Of a stretch of 50,367 nucleotides of DNA, positions 38,958-49,361 are shown one piece after another (position 1 is the stretch's first letter; every line of letters starts with the position of its first letter). Origin of the DNA: Peronospora farinosa (Eukaryota > Oomycota > Peronosporomycetes > Peronosporales > Peronosporaceae); the NCBI GenBank assembly GCA_947646735.1, contig CANTFK010000576.1, forward strand, positions 1 to 50,367. Direction: 5' to 3'. The position numbers and the translations under genes were made by a program. A model generated the notes under the pieces. It ran no database searches. It was not told the DNA's origin and saw only the letters and a program-made list of their open reading frames with translations.

Positions 38958-40070
38958 ATGGCACCTTTAGCTGAAGTTTCTTCATCTGCTTATGAGCATG
39001 CAACTGTCATGAAACACAAGATAATTGAAGAGTTACAAGAACCACAGAGTGAGGCATTATGTGAAGAAGAAGATGGGACAAGTGATATTGAACAAAGCAA
39101 CAAGGGAAAGGATGTTTACACAGTACAAGAGACGATGATTACCAAGTCTTTGGACGTCCAAGAGCCATCGAAGAAGCGCGTACGCTTTAATGTGGCGGAC
39201 GTTGTGGAGTTTGAACCAACCATGTGGACAGCCACGGTTTCTTCAGAAGGTGTACCGGTAAGTAATACGTTTGTAGTTTTATGTCGGAGAGAAGTAAAGA
39301 GATTTTACTTGTCTCATGGTTTTTTTTTGTTACTTGTAGCTTGGTATGTCTGTAGATGTGCGATGTCGCACCAAGCGGCCTCTAGACACATACGAGATTG
39401 AGCGTGTGACGCAGCGTGTTGATCGTCAAGAGTACATGGAGTTGGGCTATCTGGAGCCAGAAGAACGACTGGATATCTTAGAGAATGCTGGTCATTCCAT
39501 TTCGATTATTAGCCACATTGAACGTGATACGCTTCGGATTAATCAGGAACGATGGGAATCTAATGAGTACGATCTCATGTATCAATATGGACTGGGCGAG
39601 GTACCACTGATAGAAGACGATGGTCTAGAGACGGTGCAACAGTTACATGGTGACGACATGATGAACGATAGCAGTGAGGATTTCTTTTTTTCGGCGGTTG
39701 TCGGAACATGGTCGTGGACTCTGAAGTACGGTTTGCAATGGAAAACATGGACGCGTACGACGTCATCAACACACGAACATATGACGACCTGAGCATCGAC
39801 TACGCCTCCGACTGCATTTTGGGTGACGATGAGAGCTCGGACGAGAACAATGAGCTTCCTTATGCTATTGACTCGTTTGACTCTCCTCAAAGCTGCGACT
39901 TTTTGGAAATGAGGACATTGCCATCAGATATGTCAGCCTCTTCCGACCGCCTGCTAGCTGTTGCAACAGCCACAAGCTGTGCTCAGTCTGCCAGTACCAC
40001 TTTCACTGCTAGCAGTGAGACCGAGTCTTCAAATATATCAGTGGAAGTGGCACCCTTTGTCGCCGTATAA
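38958..40070 (+). CDS. Acidic protein with PP1-docking RVxF-like motif, frame-broken
   Basis: Exon 1 (38958-39257) and an exon starting at 39340 join through gtaagt...tgtag. Residues 72-77 'KKRVRF' fit the RVxF motif that docks protein phosphatase 1, followed by 'ADVVEFEPTMWTATV' and 'VPLGMSVDVRC'. After that come a charged segment ('ERVTQRVDRQEYMELGYL', 'PEERLDIL') and a Ser/Asp-rich acidic tail. The second exon's frame breaks around 39678-39730, where a run of seven T (39685-39691) lies; the continuing frame ('NMVVDSEVRFAMENMDAYD' on) runs to the TAA at 40068-40070. I infer one protein of about 340 residues with a one-base indel, real or from assembly. The family is not recognised. Confidence 0.65.
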
Positions 40071-40512
40071 ACTTGTCGGAGCCTATCAGAATTTCGCCAA
40101 CATGTGTTTTGTGCTGCCACGGATGTAGAATATATGCCTATGAGAATTGTGCGGTGCCATTTTATAGGCAGTATGGTGAAGTATGAAACAGCCAAGCATC
40201 CTATCGATATTTAGTAAGCAAGGAACGACTTTTGCCCCACCCATTTGACTATTGATAGCGGATACTTTCGTCCGAAGGAGTTTTTTTCCTGTAAAATAAA
40301 TACAAATGCTGCTACCCATACTACGTCGCCTATAAAAAAAGAACCTCGTAAGTCGTTTGTTACGGACTAAATCGGTTTTTACAGGCTACTAAAAGTACCC
40401 ATCGTATAATTCCACCTTCATAACATAATAATGCTGTTTCATATTCGTACCTAGTAGAATATCTCCGGTACCAACATCTTTCGTAGCCACAGGCCTTCCA
40501 TCAGTTAGTATC
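40071..40512. other. Intergenic, about 440 bp
   Basis: A/T-rich flank between two plus-strand genes; no supported feature. Confidence 0.5.
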
Positions 40513-41965
40513 ATGGTCGTCCTTCCTTCCGTCATTCGATTCTCAACGCGCTCGCTACGATATTCACGCTCGACGTCAGTACGTTTACTGTCTACTACAG
40601 CTCCTTTTGATACACAGGTACCACACTATGACGTAGTTGTCGTAGGTGGCGGTATAATAGGCTCTGCTTTGGCCTGTCAATTAAAAAGTAGCCCCGTATT
40701 CAAGGGCAAGAATGTTGCAGTCATTGAGACCATAGCACCCCCCTATTGCTCCGTCTGTAGAAACAGACTCACCCGATCTTCGTGTGTTTACTATTACGCC
40801 AGCCAGTAAACGGGTACTGGAAAGCACTGGTGCTTGGAACCTCCTTGCTGACTGTAATAAGGCCGTATTCAAAGACATGCAGGTCTGGGACGCCATGGGG
40901 GACGGATTCATCCGTTTTGATGCGAAAAAGGTGCAAAAGGACGTACTGGGCTATGTACTGGAGCATCGTGTACTGGTGCGTGCATTGCACGACCGTATGA
41001 ACCAATTGAAAGCTGACGCGGATGACAGCGCTCCATTGAAACTCTATTGTCCTGCTAAAGTCAAGCACTTTCAGCGTCCTACTTCGGTATCAGGTATTTC
41101 TGAGATTGGTCTTGAAGATGGACAACGTATGAAGGCGGACCTGGTGGTAGCTGCGGATGGTGGTAATTCCATTATTCGTACGCTCTCGGCTCTTGGAACT
41201 TGGGGATGGGATTATGATCAGCAGGCTGTCGTTGCAACGGTTGAAACCGACCGTGTCAATGAGACAGCTTGGCAACGGTTCTATCCTACCGGTCCTGTGG
41301 CTCTATTGCCGATGCGTGACGGCTACTCGTCTGTGGTTTGGTCGTGCTCAGCTGATATGGCAAAAGAACTTACAGCGCTCAGCTCTGATGAATTCGTGGC
41401 TCGTCTGAATGATGCCTACGCTGCCCCATCGATGACACCCGTGCCTCCTGAGTTTCCGGGTATTCCAGTGCTGTCGGACTTGGTGCAGGGCGTGCATCAC
41501 GCTGCACACACGATCATGTCGGCGGCGGCTCTATCGGATCCGTTTGTCGCTCCGCCAAAGGCTGTGGCGACAGTGGGTCATCGCTTTGCCTTTCCACTCA
41601 AGCTGAAGCACGCGACCAAGTACATAAAGCCAGGTCTTGCCCTTGTGGGTGACTCCGCGCACACGATCCACCCGCTTGCTGGTCAGGGTCTGAACCTTGG
41701 TCTAGGTGACGTGCAGTCTCTGAGCAATCTCCTTGTTGAGGGTGTCAAGAGTGGTGAGAATCTATCAAGCGAGTACTTCCTGCAGCAGTACGAGGACGAA
41801 CGTATGAAGGCCAACATCACTATGCAGTTGGCCATGGACGGTTTCAAGCGGATGTTTGGCCCTACTCCCGATGCGTTGTCTGTAGCACGCAACATTGGCA
41901 TGGGCACGCTGAACGCCGCAGAGCCGCTCAAGAACGAGATCATGAAGTATGCTATGGGTTTGTAG
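40513..41965 (+). CDS. COQ6: Ubiquinone biosynthesis FAD monooxygenase COQ6, with frame break
   Basis: COQ6 hydroxylates the C5 position of the ubiquinone ring in the mitochondrial CoQ complex. The N-terminus is Arg/Ser-rich without acids, a presequence. Then come the FAD Rossmann motif 'VVVVGGGIIGSALACQL' and 'NVAVIE', 'DLRVFTITPASKRVLE', 'MKADLVVAADGGNS', and the second FAD site 'ALVGDSAHTIHPLAGQGLNLGL', all at family spacing, total about 483 residues. The frame changes at a run of six C (40738-40743): upstream reads '...ETIAPP', and downstream the neighbouring frame continues 'IAPSVETDSPDLRVF'. One missing or extra C explains it. No intron fits without deleting the FAD strand. Because the rest is intact, I suspect a sequence error. 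Confidence 0.88.
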
Positions 41966-42107
41966 ATGCATCCAGATGACGAGTTGGTGGCTCGACGTTG
42001 TCGTATCATCCATATCCTGTCGTCAAACTTCAGCAGAGAGCAAGTAAAACAATCGTCAGGACACTTGGGATTTACTTTGATATCGTCGTGCAATAGTTTC
42101 TCATCAA

Positions 42108-42698
42108 CTAGTCTTCTTTGAGTTGCTTGTCGTGCGAAAACAAGTTCCGGTTCACTTCAAAGATGGAGATATCTCCAATCCCAGGGGTAGCTTCTGTGTC
42201 ATCTTCAAAGCATGTCGAGCCTTCTGGCAGTGGCACCGTATGTGTGTCCAGGATCGTAGCATACGACTGAAGGCTTGGCGTGGACAGCAAGTTCATAGCC
42301 TTGTAAAGCACCAATGAGAAGAGGTACGTCACGACAATCATCGCCGGCACCGCCACCGCCCAATGTTTTGACGGGAAGTAGGTGAACCCGTAAGCTTCTA
42401 ACGATCTCTCGGGCACGTACGCCCACACTAAGAACAGCACTACACATAACACAATAGTCACTCCATGATCCCAATACAGTCTCAGCGCTCGAGACGTACC
42501 ATAGAAAAGAGCAGATGCTAACCAGCCCCCAAAGCCGAAGAGCTCCATTCGCATAGCGTGCAATCGCTGAAGTTCCTTGAACGACACTTGGGTGGAAGTC
42601 GGTGGTACGACGGTTGATCTCATTACAGTTTCTCTGTGCGTATTAAAGTGTGGTGGTGGGCTCGGTACATCCGTTGACGTTTTTTTTCTTCCGGTCAT
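42108..42698 (-). CDS. PIGP: GPI-GlcNAc transferase subunit PIG-P
   Basis: Starting at the ATG at 42698 the protein has 196 residues; the same frame is open further upstream to 42842 but that part reads as leader. The PIG-P domain is plain: two membrane helices ('VTIVLCVVLFLVWAYVPE' and 'VPAMIVVTYLFSLVLYKAM') around 'AYGFTYFPSKHWAVAVP', ending 'LLSTPSLQSYATILD'. PIG-P belongs to the ER complex that starts GPI-anchor synthesis by moving GlcNAc to phosphatidylinositol. An N-terminal Pro/Ser segment and an acidic C-terminal tail flank the domain. It lies 177 bp downstream of the CLC gene on the same strand. Confidence 0.88.
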   Translation of the reverse strand: MTGRKKTSTDVPSPPPHFNTHRETVMRSTVVPPTSTQVSFKELQRLHAMRMELFGFGGWLASALFYGTSRALRLYWDHGVTIVLCVVLFLVWAYVPERSLEAYGFTYFPSKHWAVAVPAMIVVTYLFSLVLYKAMNLLSTPSLQSYATILDTHTVPLPEGSTCFEDDTEATPGIGDISIFEVNRNLFSHDKQLKED

Positions 42699-42874
42699 GA
42701 CGCTGCAAATCGCAACTTTTTTGTGGTAGAAATCGTCGGAAGACCGACATGAGATTGATATAGGAGGAATCGATTCAATTGATTCAATGAGGCGCTGCAC
42801 GTCGAAACCTTTACATACTTCGTGGTGACCATCATTATACAAACGATCTCGTTAGACATATCAACAAATGTCCA

Positions 42875-45800
42875 TCAATGCGGGAGCAGTTCGTTCAAGG
42901 CAGTGTCACGTTCGTTCTCACTTTCTCCGTCTCGTGCACTTGGAGTCGAGTTGATTAGTGCACGCTTTACCTGCTCCGTACGTGAGACTTTGTGGCGCAT
43001 TTTGGGGAAGAAACCAACAGGAGGTGCACCAGAAAGTGGATATACGTCGTCCGTGTCAATTGTTTTGACCAGACGGAAGCAGCGAGCACAATGTTCCTCC
43101 TCCAGGTCGCGTCGGGTAATGATACCGCGTACGTTATTGTGACGGTTCACAACGACGAGATGCCGAAGCCCAGCGCTTCGGAAGAGACGGTAAGCGCGCA
43201 CAAATGGCGCTTCCTCCTGAATCAAGTACGGCGTCTGGTTCATGTATGGTGTAAGATCCACCCACAAAGCTCGGTCTTCTTCGGACAGAGTATACAGCTC
43301 GTCTCCAGCAATACGACCAGCATGAGCTGCAGCCTGGAAACCCTGGTGCATCGGAGTCGGGATTGGGTATCGCGGATAATGGTTCTCCATGTCGTGGTAC
43401 GATAAGCAATAATTGCTGGCAAGGGGTGACTCTAGCAACTTATCATCAACTCGGGGCGTGTCATTCGCTTCCAAATCTCTCGAGCGACGGTGGCGAAGGG
43501 TACCAATCGATGCTACGTCAGGTTGATAAGAAGCAGGATGTGGCTGACGGTGAAATGGCTTGGGTTTTTCAACGCTGAAATCATGATAGCTCAGCATGAC
43601 GTTCAGCTGCTTTCGCAGTATTACGCCTGCAAAGAAGCAGCTCCCAAACGTTGGATCCTCCACGATGACAGGGAACGCGTTGTGCTCCGTACTCACGAGC
43701 AGATCAAAAATGACACCAGCGCGCTCGACTGTGCGCAGTGTCTTTGGGTTTGCAGTCATGACGTGCTTCACACGGAGGAAAGCGCCGCGTAGTGGAGGAT
43801 TCCAGTCCAGGAATGGAACGCGGCGCAGGTGAATATGGATATCGTAGATGCCCTCGTTAAAGTAGTTCCCCACCCAGCGAGCGAAGAACGACGTCAGAAT
43901 GAGTGGTAGACCGAACTCGATGTTGCCCGTGCACTCGAGAATGATGACAGTGAGTGAGATGGTCATACGAGTCACACCACCAAGCATCGCTAGGCTTCCC
44001 ACAAGCCCGTACGTCCGTGGGTCGACAGGTTTGATTTGATGTAGCCCTGTGAAGTAATTAATCACTCGAGTCCAAAGTCGTCCATAAGCTGCGCCGATAA
44101 GCAATGCTGGTACGAACAAGCCGCTTGGGATCTTGAGACCGTAGGTTAAGCAAGCCAGGAGAAGCATCATGAGCCAAAATACCACAAGATTGCGCACATC
44201 AAATGAGTCTGGTGGTGCATGAAACAGGTGCTTAATTGCAACTTCTCCTCCTGTCAACATCAGCGATGCTAAGTCGTTGTATTGACCTTTGGGGCAGTAA
44301 AAGCGCAGCAACTCTTTCTTGTATGGGTATTGCACGGTCTCGTCAGTTTGGAAGCACTCTGCGCCTTCCATCGACACGCTTGCACAGCTCTCACAAATAC
44401 ATGCTGAACTATTCTTCTTCAGCATTTCCATTCCAAACACAAAAGCCTTGTTGGGCGCCAAAGCGGCACCGGCAGCGTCTGCAAGATGAATGACGTCGTC
44501 ACGTGCACGAGGAAGGTTGTGGCATTTGCCGAGCAGAAATGGTGTCGAAAACAGGAGCGATGAGATCAGAACCGACAGCAGTAGGGCTTCCATCCACGCG
44601 ACTCCGCGTGTGCGCACCCAACGAGAACGTAGTTTTGATAGACGCGTATTAAGACCGTTGAATAATGCTCCTTGCAGCCCGCCACCAATGCCCATCATAA
44701 TAAAAAGTGGAACCTCCCAGATTTGGTATGTGCTAGATGTGAATGGCCCAAAGCTAAAGCTTCCCGTGTGACTTCCAAGCGTACCCCATGACAGGTTATC
44801 GTTCATTCCGGAGAGGAAGAATGCCAATGTAAATGTCGCTGACATGGCGCAAAAGAGCGTTCTCCAGGTGAGCGTCTGATTCCAGAATGATGCGCCTTCC
44901 TCCAAGACGAACAGAACTCCACCGATGGGAGCTCCGAACGCTGAGGCAACACCAGCTGCCGCGCCACAAGCAACGAAGTCGCGTTTCTCCCTATCATTTC
45001 GGAAACCTCCAAAATAGGAAAAGCTACAGAGCGTTTGCGGTCAGCATTCCCACACAAGGATCTCTCTCTTGCTATAACAAGATACTGCTTACCTCGTGTC
45101 GTAGCCGAGTGTGGACGATTTACCCTGAGAAAGCCCTGCCGCGACGATTGCGCCACTACACAACAGCAACAAATTTATGTTATCGTCACCAACTAAAAAT
45201 AAAGTAGCAGCACCTTTCAACTTACCTGTGAATCATAGGTCCTTCTTTTCCTACTGGTAAACCACCAGCAACAGAGCATACAGTGCCAATGATTTTACAA
45301 AAGAATGTGCGTAGACGCAGCATACGTGGGATCTTCATGCCGTTAAGCGTTGTCTTGACTTCCGAAATACCTGAACATGAGATATCCGAAAATTACTACA
45401 TCTCCCGTCTCTTCTTACACAATATCCACGACGAATTACCTGATCCAGCAGCTACTGGCTCTCCAAAAGAAGTGACAGTTGCAGCAATTGCCACAAGCCC
45501 GAGATTGAACGCTACGATGCTCCAGAATGTAGTGCCAAAGAGCACGTTCTTGGCCAATTCATGCTGGATAGTGTACTCGAGTAAATGCTGCTTGAGCGAT
45601 AGAAGCAGCGTAGTAAAGTAGAGCATAAATACCGCTACAAGTGCCGTAATGACGCCTGTAATAAGTGTGAGGAACCAGCGCGCATAGATGAGTCGATTCT
45701 TTTCCTGTCCATAGCGATCCTTGTTGCCCATACCGGACTTGTTTACGACGCTTTCAAATAGATCTACAGTAATCAAATGCACATTATAAATAGCAGTTAG

Positions 45801-45889
45801 CTCTTTGAAATGTGATATAGTATGTATCATACAAAAATCAAGTCATTACCATAGTCTAAACTCTCCAGATCAGTTCTTTTCCATAACAT
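42875..45889 (-). CDS. CLC chloride channel / anion-proton exchanger with CBS domains
   Basis: Five exons, 45850-45889, 45440-45763, 45226-45370, 45093-45155 and 42875-45023, give 906 residues. After a short N-terminus with 'ESLDYD', the CLC signatures follow in order: '[15 protein letters not shown]' across a splice, '[12 protein letters not shown]' with the gating Glu, '[14 protein letters not shown]', and '[21 protein letters not shown]' (GxFxP). Two cytosolic CBS domains follow ('[16 protein letters not shown]' and '[27 protein letters not shown]'). The selectivity segment has Ser (GSGIS), as in chloride-type members, rather than the Pro of plant nitrate/proton exchangers. The gating Glu is kept. 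It is likely in an endomembrane. It is divergent from DENR with about 420 bp between. Confidence 0.93.
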
Positions 45890-46308
45890 TGTGTAGCAAT
45901 AGCTTCAACTTGAAATTGTCCGTGCTGTAGTTGGTTAGATATAAAGAATAGGGTATTGAATGAATCAGAATTGAAGCCGCTACTTGATGACGAGTTAATG
46001 GCGGATGAAAAGAAGGAATAGCAGTGATATTTAAGCTGCAGGCACAGGTCCTAACGGCTCAGCTCTTGTCTTTCTTGGAAAGTGGCGGAACATCACATAT
46101 CTACCGAATATTGACCAATCAGAAGAGCGAGGAGTTTTCTATCAAATTCTAAAGGCTGTTAAGTATTTATCTGTCTATGCTTATGTATTCTATAAACTAA
46201 TACATTTGTTTATAGATATAAACATGCATCAAACCAATCCATATCGCTTTTCCAAGGTATAATCCGCTTAGGGAACGAGTGGCAAAGCAGGAAGAACGTG
46301 GTGCCTTC
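45890..46308. promoter_or_regulatory. Divergent promoter region of CLC and DENR
   Basis: Carries CCAAT boxes at 46115-46119 ('gaccaatcag') and 46235-46239. A 12-codon ATG frame near 46224 lies in the leader of DENR and could be a short upstream frame. No gene is visible. Confidence 0.4.
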
Positions 46309-47328
46309 ATGTCGCCGCATCACGAGCGCTTAAGACGCTTTTATCACAAGTACAATGCTGAAAAATTGCACGAAATTGACAGTGTATTGGAGCGCTTCAA
46401 AGGTCGTGAGACGCAGCTGTTTTCGACGCTTGTAAAGAAGTATGGCCCCGAGCCCACTGCAGATGAAAGTTTCGATGTCGCTGTGACGTTAAAAGAGATC
46501 GAAACGGACGCTGAGGACGTATTGGAGTCAAAGGAAGTACAGTGCTTTTATCACCAGCGATTGCTGGCTTTTTACCACAAGTACAACCCTGAAAAGGTTG
46601 ATGATGTGGCTCAAGTACTGGTCAAGTACAAGGGTAAAGAGTCGAAGCTTTTTGATGCACTGACCAAGAAATACGGCCCAGAACCTGGCGACTCGGACGA
46701 TGAGGAAGAGGTGCATCAAGAGGAGGGAAAAGAGGAGAAAGAGAGTGACAATGGTGATCAGGCCAAGCTACGGAACGTGGTCTACTGTCCCATTGACACG
46801 TTCCCGCCAGAGTATTGTGAGTACGGCCCTATGTTTAACGAGTGTAAACCCTGGCTAGCTGAGCATTGTCCGGATCTGATACTAACCAAGTACAATCGTA
46901 CGGTAACGGAACTGTTGGAAGTGGAGCAGCAGATTGCTGCTGGTGTCGAAGGTATCACACTTGAAGTGACAGGCAAGACTGTCAAGAAGAAAAAGAAGAA
47001 CAAGATTGAAGAAGCGGCCAAGCGGAAAGAGAATTGTATGGTGACTATATCCAAGAGCTCACGCAAAGGACGCAAACGTCTTACTTTTGTCACGGGTCTT
47101 GAGGACTTTGAAGATGTTAACATAAAGGATGCTTGCAAGAGTATGGGCAAGAAGTTTGCGTGCAGCTCGTCGTTGTCAAAGACGGACCAGGGCCAGCAAC
47201 AGATTCAGCTGCAAGGCGATTGCGTCACTGAGCTATTGGAAGTGCTACCAGAGATGTTTGGTGTTCATGAAGACCAGATCATCGTCGTTGATGAACCTAT
47301 TAAGGCTGCTAAGAAAAGCAAGAAGTAG
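46309..47328 (+). CDS. DENR: DENR-like translation factor with N-terminal tandem repeats
   Basis: The ATG at 46309 gives 339 residues; the frame is open to 46279 without another ATG. The C-terminal part is DENR: 'VVYCPIDTFPPEYCEYGP', 'FNECKPWL', a Lys-rich linker, then a SUI1 domain ('RKRLTFVTGLEDF', 'KKFACSSSLSKT', 'IQLQGDCVTELLEVLP'). DENR with MCTS1 recycles 40S subunits and drives reinitiation. The N-terminus adds two copies of a 43-residue repeat (about 7-49 and 83-125), each with 'FYHKYN.EK', 'K(G)(R/K)E' and ending 'KKYGPEP', not part of animal or yeast DENR as I know them. The zinc-binding 'YCxxC' is YCPID here: the second Cys is Asp. Confidence 0.88.
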   Translation: MSPHHERLRRFYHKYNAEKLHEIDSVLERFKGRETQLFSTLVKKYGPEPTADESFDVAVTLKEIETDAEDVLESKEVQCFYHQRLLAFYHKYNPEKVDDVAQVLVKYKGKESKLFDALTKKYGPEPGDSDDEEEVHQEEGKEEKESDNGDQAKLRNVVYCPIDTFPPEYCEYGPMFNECKPWLAEHCPDLILTKYNRTVTELLEVEQQIAAGVEGITLEVTGKTVKKKKKNKIEEAAKRKENCMVTISKSSRKGRKRLTFVTGLEDFEDVNIKDACKSMGKKFACSSSLSKTDQGQQQIQLQGDCVTELLEVLPEMFGVHEDQIIVVDEPIKAAKKSKK

Positions 47329-47481
47329 CTGAAGCACTTTTACGTAGCTCCTCAGTGTTACTGCAGGTATCCATCCTACCACTAATCCTACATTCCATCC
47401 TGCTCGTATCTAGTGTGACAACATCTTTGTAGCCAACTAAAACGGTTCTTCACTGTAGCTTTGGCTCATAACGACGTCAAG

Positions 47482-48213
47482 ATGAGCGACGACATTTTAG
47501 ACAACATGTCTCTCTCGGACGACGAAATGCTCGACAGCTTAGCAGACGATATGCTGATGGAGATGATGGAAGACATGGAGCAACCAGCGGCGATATCAAC
47601 CCCCGCTGTATCAAGCTCATGGTCTCAAGGATCAGTGTCAGTCCCCAGCACTGTGATTCCTCCAGCCAACATGCCGGATCTGGGTCAAATGATGTCTCAA
47701 ATGATGCCCTTGATGTCCCAAATGTTTAGTGGGAATGCCGGTGTCAACCCGATGCTTGGAGGTGGTGCCAATTCGTTGCAGCAAGCACCAATCTCATGGC
47801 AGGAGCTCGTGAAGCGTCATGTACCAAGCAACGAGCAGGAAGATTGGCTCACGACCATCGACAAGGACGCGACCAAGCTGTACATTTCCACTGCTTCTAA
47901 GAGTCTCATTAAGCCACACAGTCGCTCTTACCGCACGACGGCATCGCCAATGCCCAACGTGTACATGGAAGTGGGCACGATGCTGGCCAACATGCTAAAC
48001 GAGGCGGTGCGCTCTGCTCAATTGGAGCACAATCGGCAGTGGCAGGAGTTAAAGGATGGCGTCGTGTCGCATCTTGCACAAACTGGGATGACGAAGGTGT
48101 TTGAAAACAAGTTCAAGGAGATGCTACGACAGCGCGTTGCTAATGATCCAGACTATCTGGCAGAGAAAGACAGCGATCGCTATCGCAACATAACAGAAGC
48201 ACTCTCAGTATAA
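47482..48213 (+). CDS. Acidic, Met-rich protein of unknown function
   Basis: From the first ATG (47482) the frame has 243 residues. The N-terminus is acidic and Met-rich ('DDEMLDSLADDMLMEMMEDME'-type pattern, about 12-35), followed by a Ser/Pro linker and a Met-rich stretch ('MMSQMMPLMSQMF'). The C-terminal half looks folded: 'WQELVKRHVPSNEQEDWL', 'SHLAQTGMTKVFENKFKEMLRQR' and helices between. Codon use and the lack of breaks suggest a real conserved gene. I do not recognise the family; the acidic-then-Met-rich pattern superficially resembles Pex19, but no CaaX end is present. It follows DENR on the same strand by 153 bp. Confidence 0.65.
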   Translation: MSDDILDNMSLSDDEMLDSLADDMLMEMMEDMEQPAAISTPAVSSSWSQGSVSVPSTVIPPANMPDLGQMMSQMMPLMSQMFSGNAGVNPMLGGGANSLQQAPISWQELVKRHVPSNEQEDWLTTIDKDATKLYISTASKSLIKPHSRSYRTTASPMPNVYMEVGTMLANMLNEAVRSAQLEHNRQWQELKDGVVSHLAQTGMTKVFENKFKEMLRQRVANDPDYLAEKDSDRYRNITEALSV

Positions 48214-49361
48214 TGCACATGATGATCATGTTGCATTGCTAAGCACTACACTGCAGTATCAAAAGTTGTTGTAGAGTTCGACAAACTGCTCGAATTCCTG
48301 TCGACTTGCTGCTTGAGTAATATCACGAGCATTGCGAGAATTGCCAGTAACTTTGCAACAACTCGACTTCTCTATTTGTTGTATCCATACATGGCTAGAC
48401 GAAGGGCCAAGTATCGACTAAGTAGCTCACAGAATAGGCAATGCAGGCCCACACGAACGATGCGAAGATTAATGACGCTATGATCGGCCTCCTTCGAATA
48501 AGCGAAAGCTGCACGGCATGAAGAATAGAAACAACTTGGCGCCATTCGCTACAGATTGTAAGTTTTACGTTTGCAAAGCCAGCAAATGGTGCAACGGTCT
48601 GCTTCCATCCAACATGTGAGCAGCTACATGACATTACGTATTACATGTATCATGCATGTAACTACTGAACATTCTGACCACTGGTGGATGGTTACGAAAA
48701 AGGTGGTTGATGAATAACGCCTACCTTTTGTTAGCTCTAATTTAAGCTCAGAATTAATGTCAACTATCTAATTAATTATTAAAATCGCCCTAAAAATATC
48801 TCCATAAATAGGTCAGACAATATATTGGCGCTTGCCAGTAGCCGTTTTTTAGCGGAATTTTGCTTCGATCCGTCCGTTTCAGAGCGAAACAGACATGCAC
48901 GTTCTGTACCAAGCTCAGCATAAAGGATCGTTCTGGGCTCATGTGTTTGCAGTACAAACTGCAACAACAGCTTCACTACAAATCGTCCAATCCGATAAAT
49001 CCATATGTTGTCTCACATGCATAGACGGAACAAATTGAGGACGACACAAACGTGAAACGAGATCAAATAGTGTTTCAGTATCGGCTTCAGTTGAAGTTCA
49101 GTTCTTGCGAGTAGGTGAAAAGGTTCTTCAGGGGTAGGTCTGCATTGAAGCTCTTTTCATTGGATAATAAAACCTTATTCGTCCTTTCTTTCACTGCAAA
49201 AGAACCAATCCGCATCGAATAAGATTAAAACTTCGCCACTGACGTCTTCAATCTTGACCTCATACTGCAATTTACTGTCCAAGACTCAAGCCGCTTCCGA
49301 AAATGGTTTCTTCCCTTCTACCGTCGTCTCTAGACGCCCTAGCCCCTCCTTTTATCCGTCC
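48214..49361. other. Intergenic, about 1.1 kb
   Basis: Holds copy 2 of the dispersed 25-nt repeat (48697-48721) and a minus-strand 79-codon ATG frame (48395-48634) with one membrane-like helix near its end ('IIASLIFASFVWACIAYSV') that I cannot support further. A CCAAT box at 49205-49209 lies about 150 bp before the next gene's start. Confidence 0.45.
48697..48721. repeat. Dispersed 25-nt repeat, copy 2
   Basis: Differs at one of 25 positions from the copy at 35261-35285 (g for a after 'ggttgat'). Sequence beyond the right side of the two copies diverges, suggesting shared element ends rather than one duplicated segment. Confidence 0.75.
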
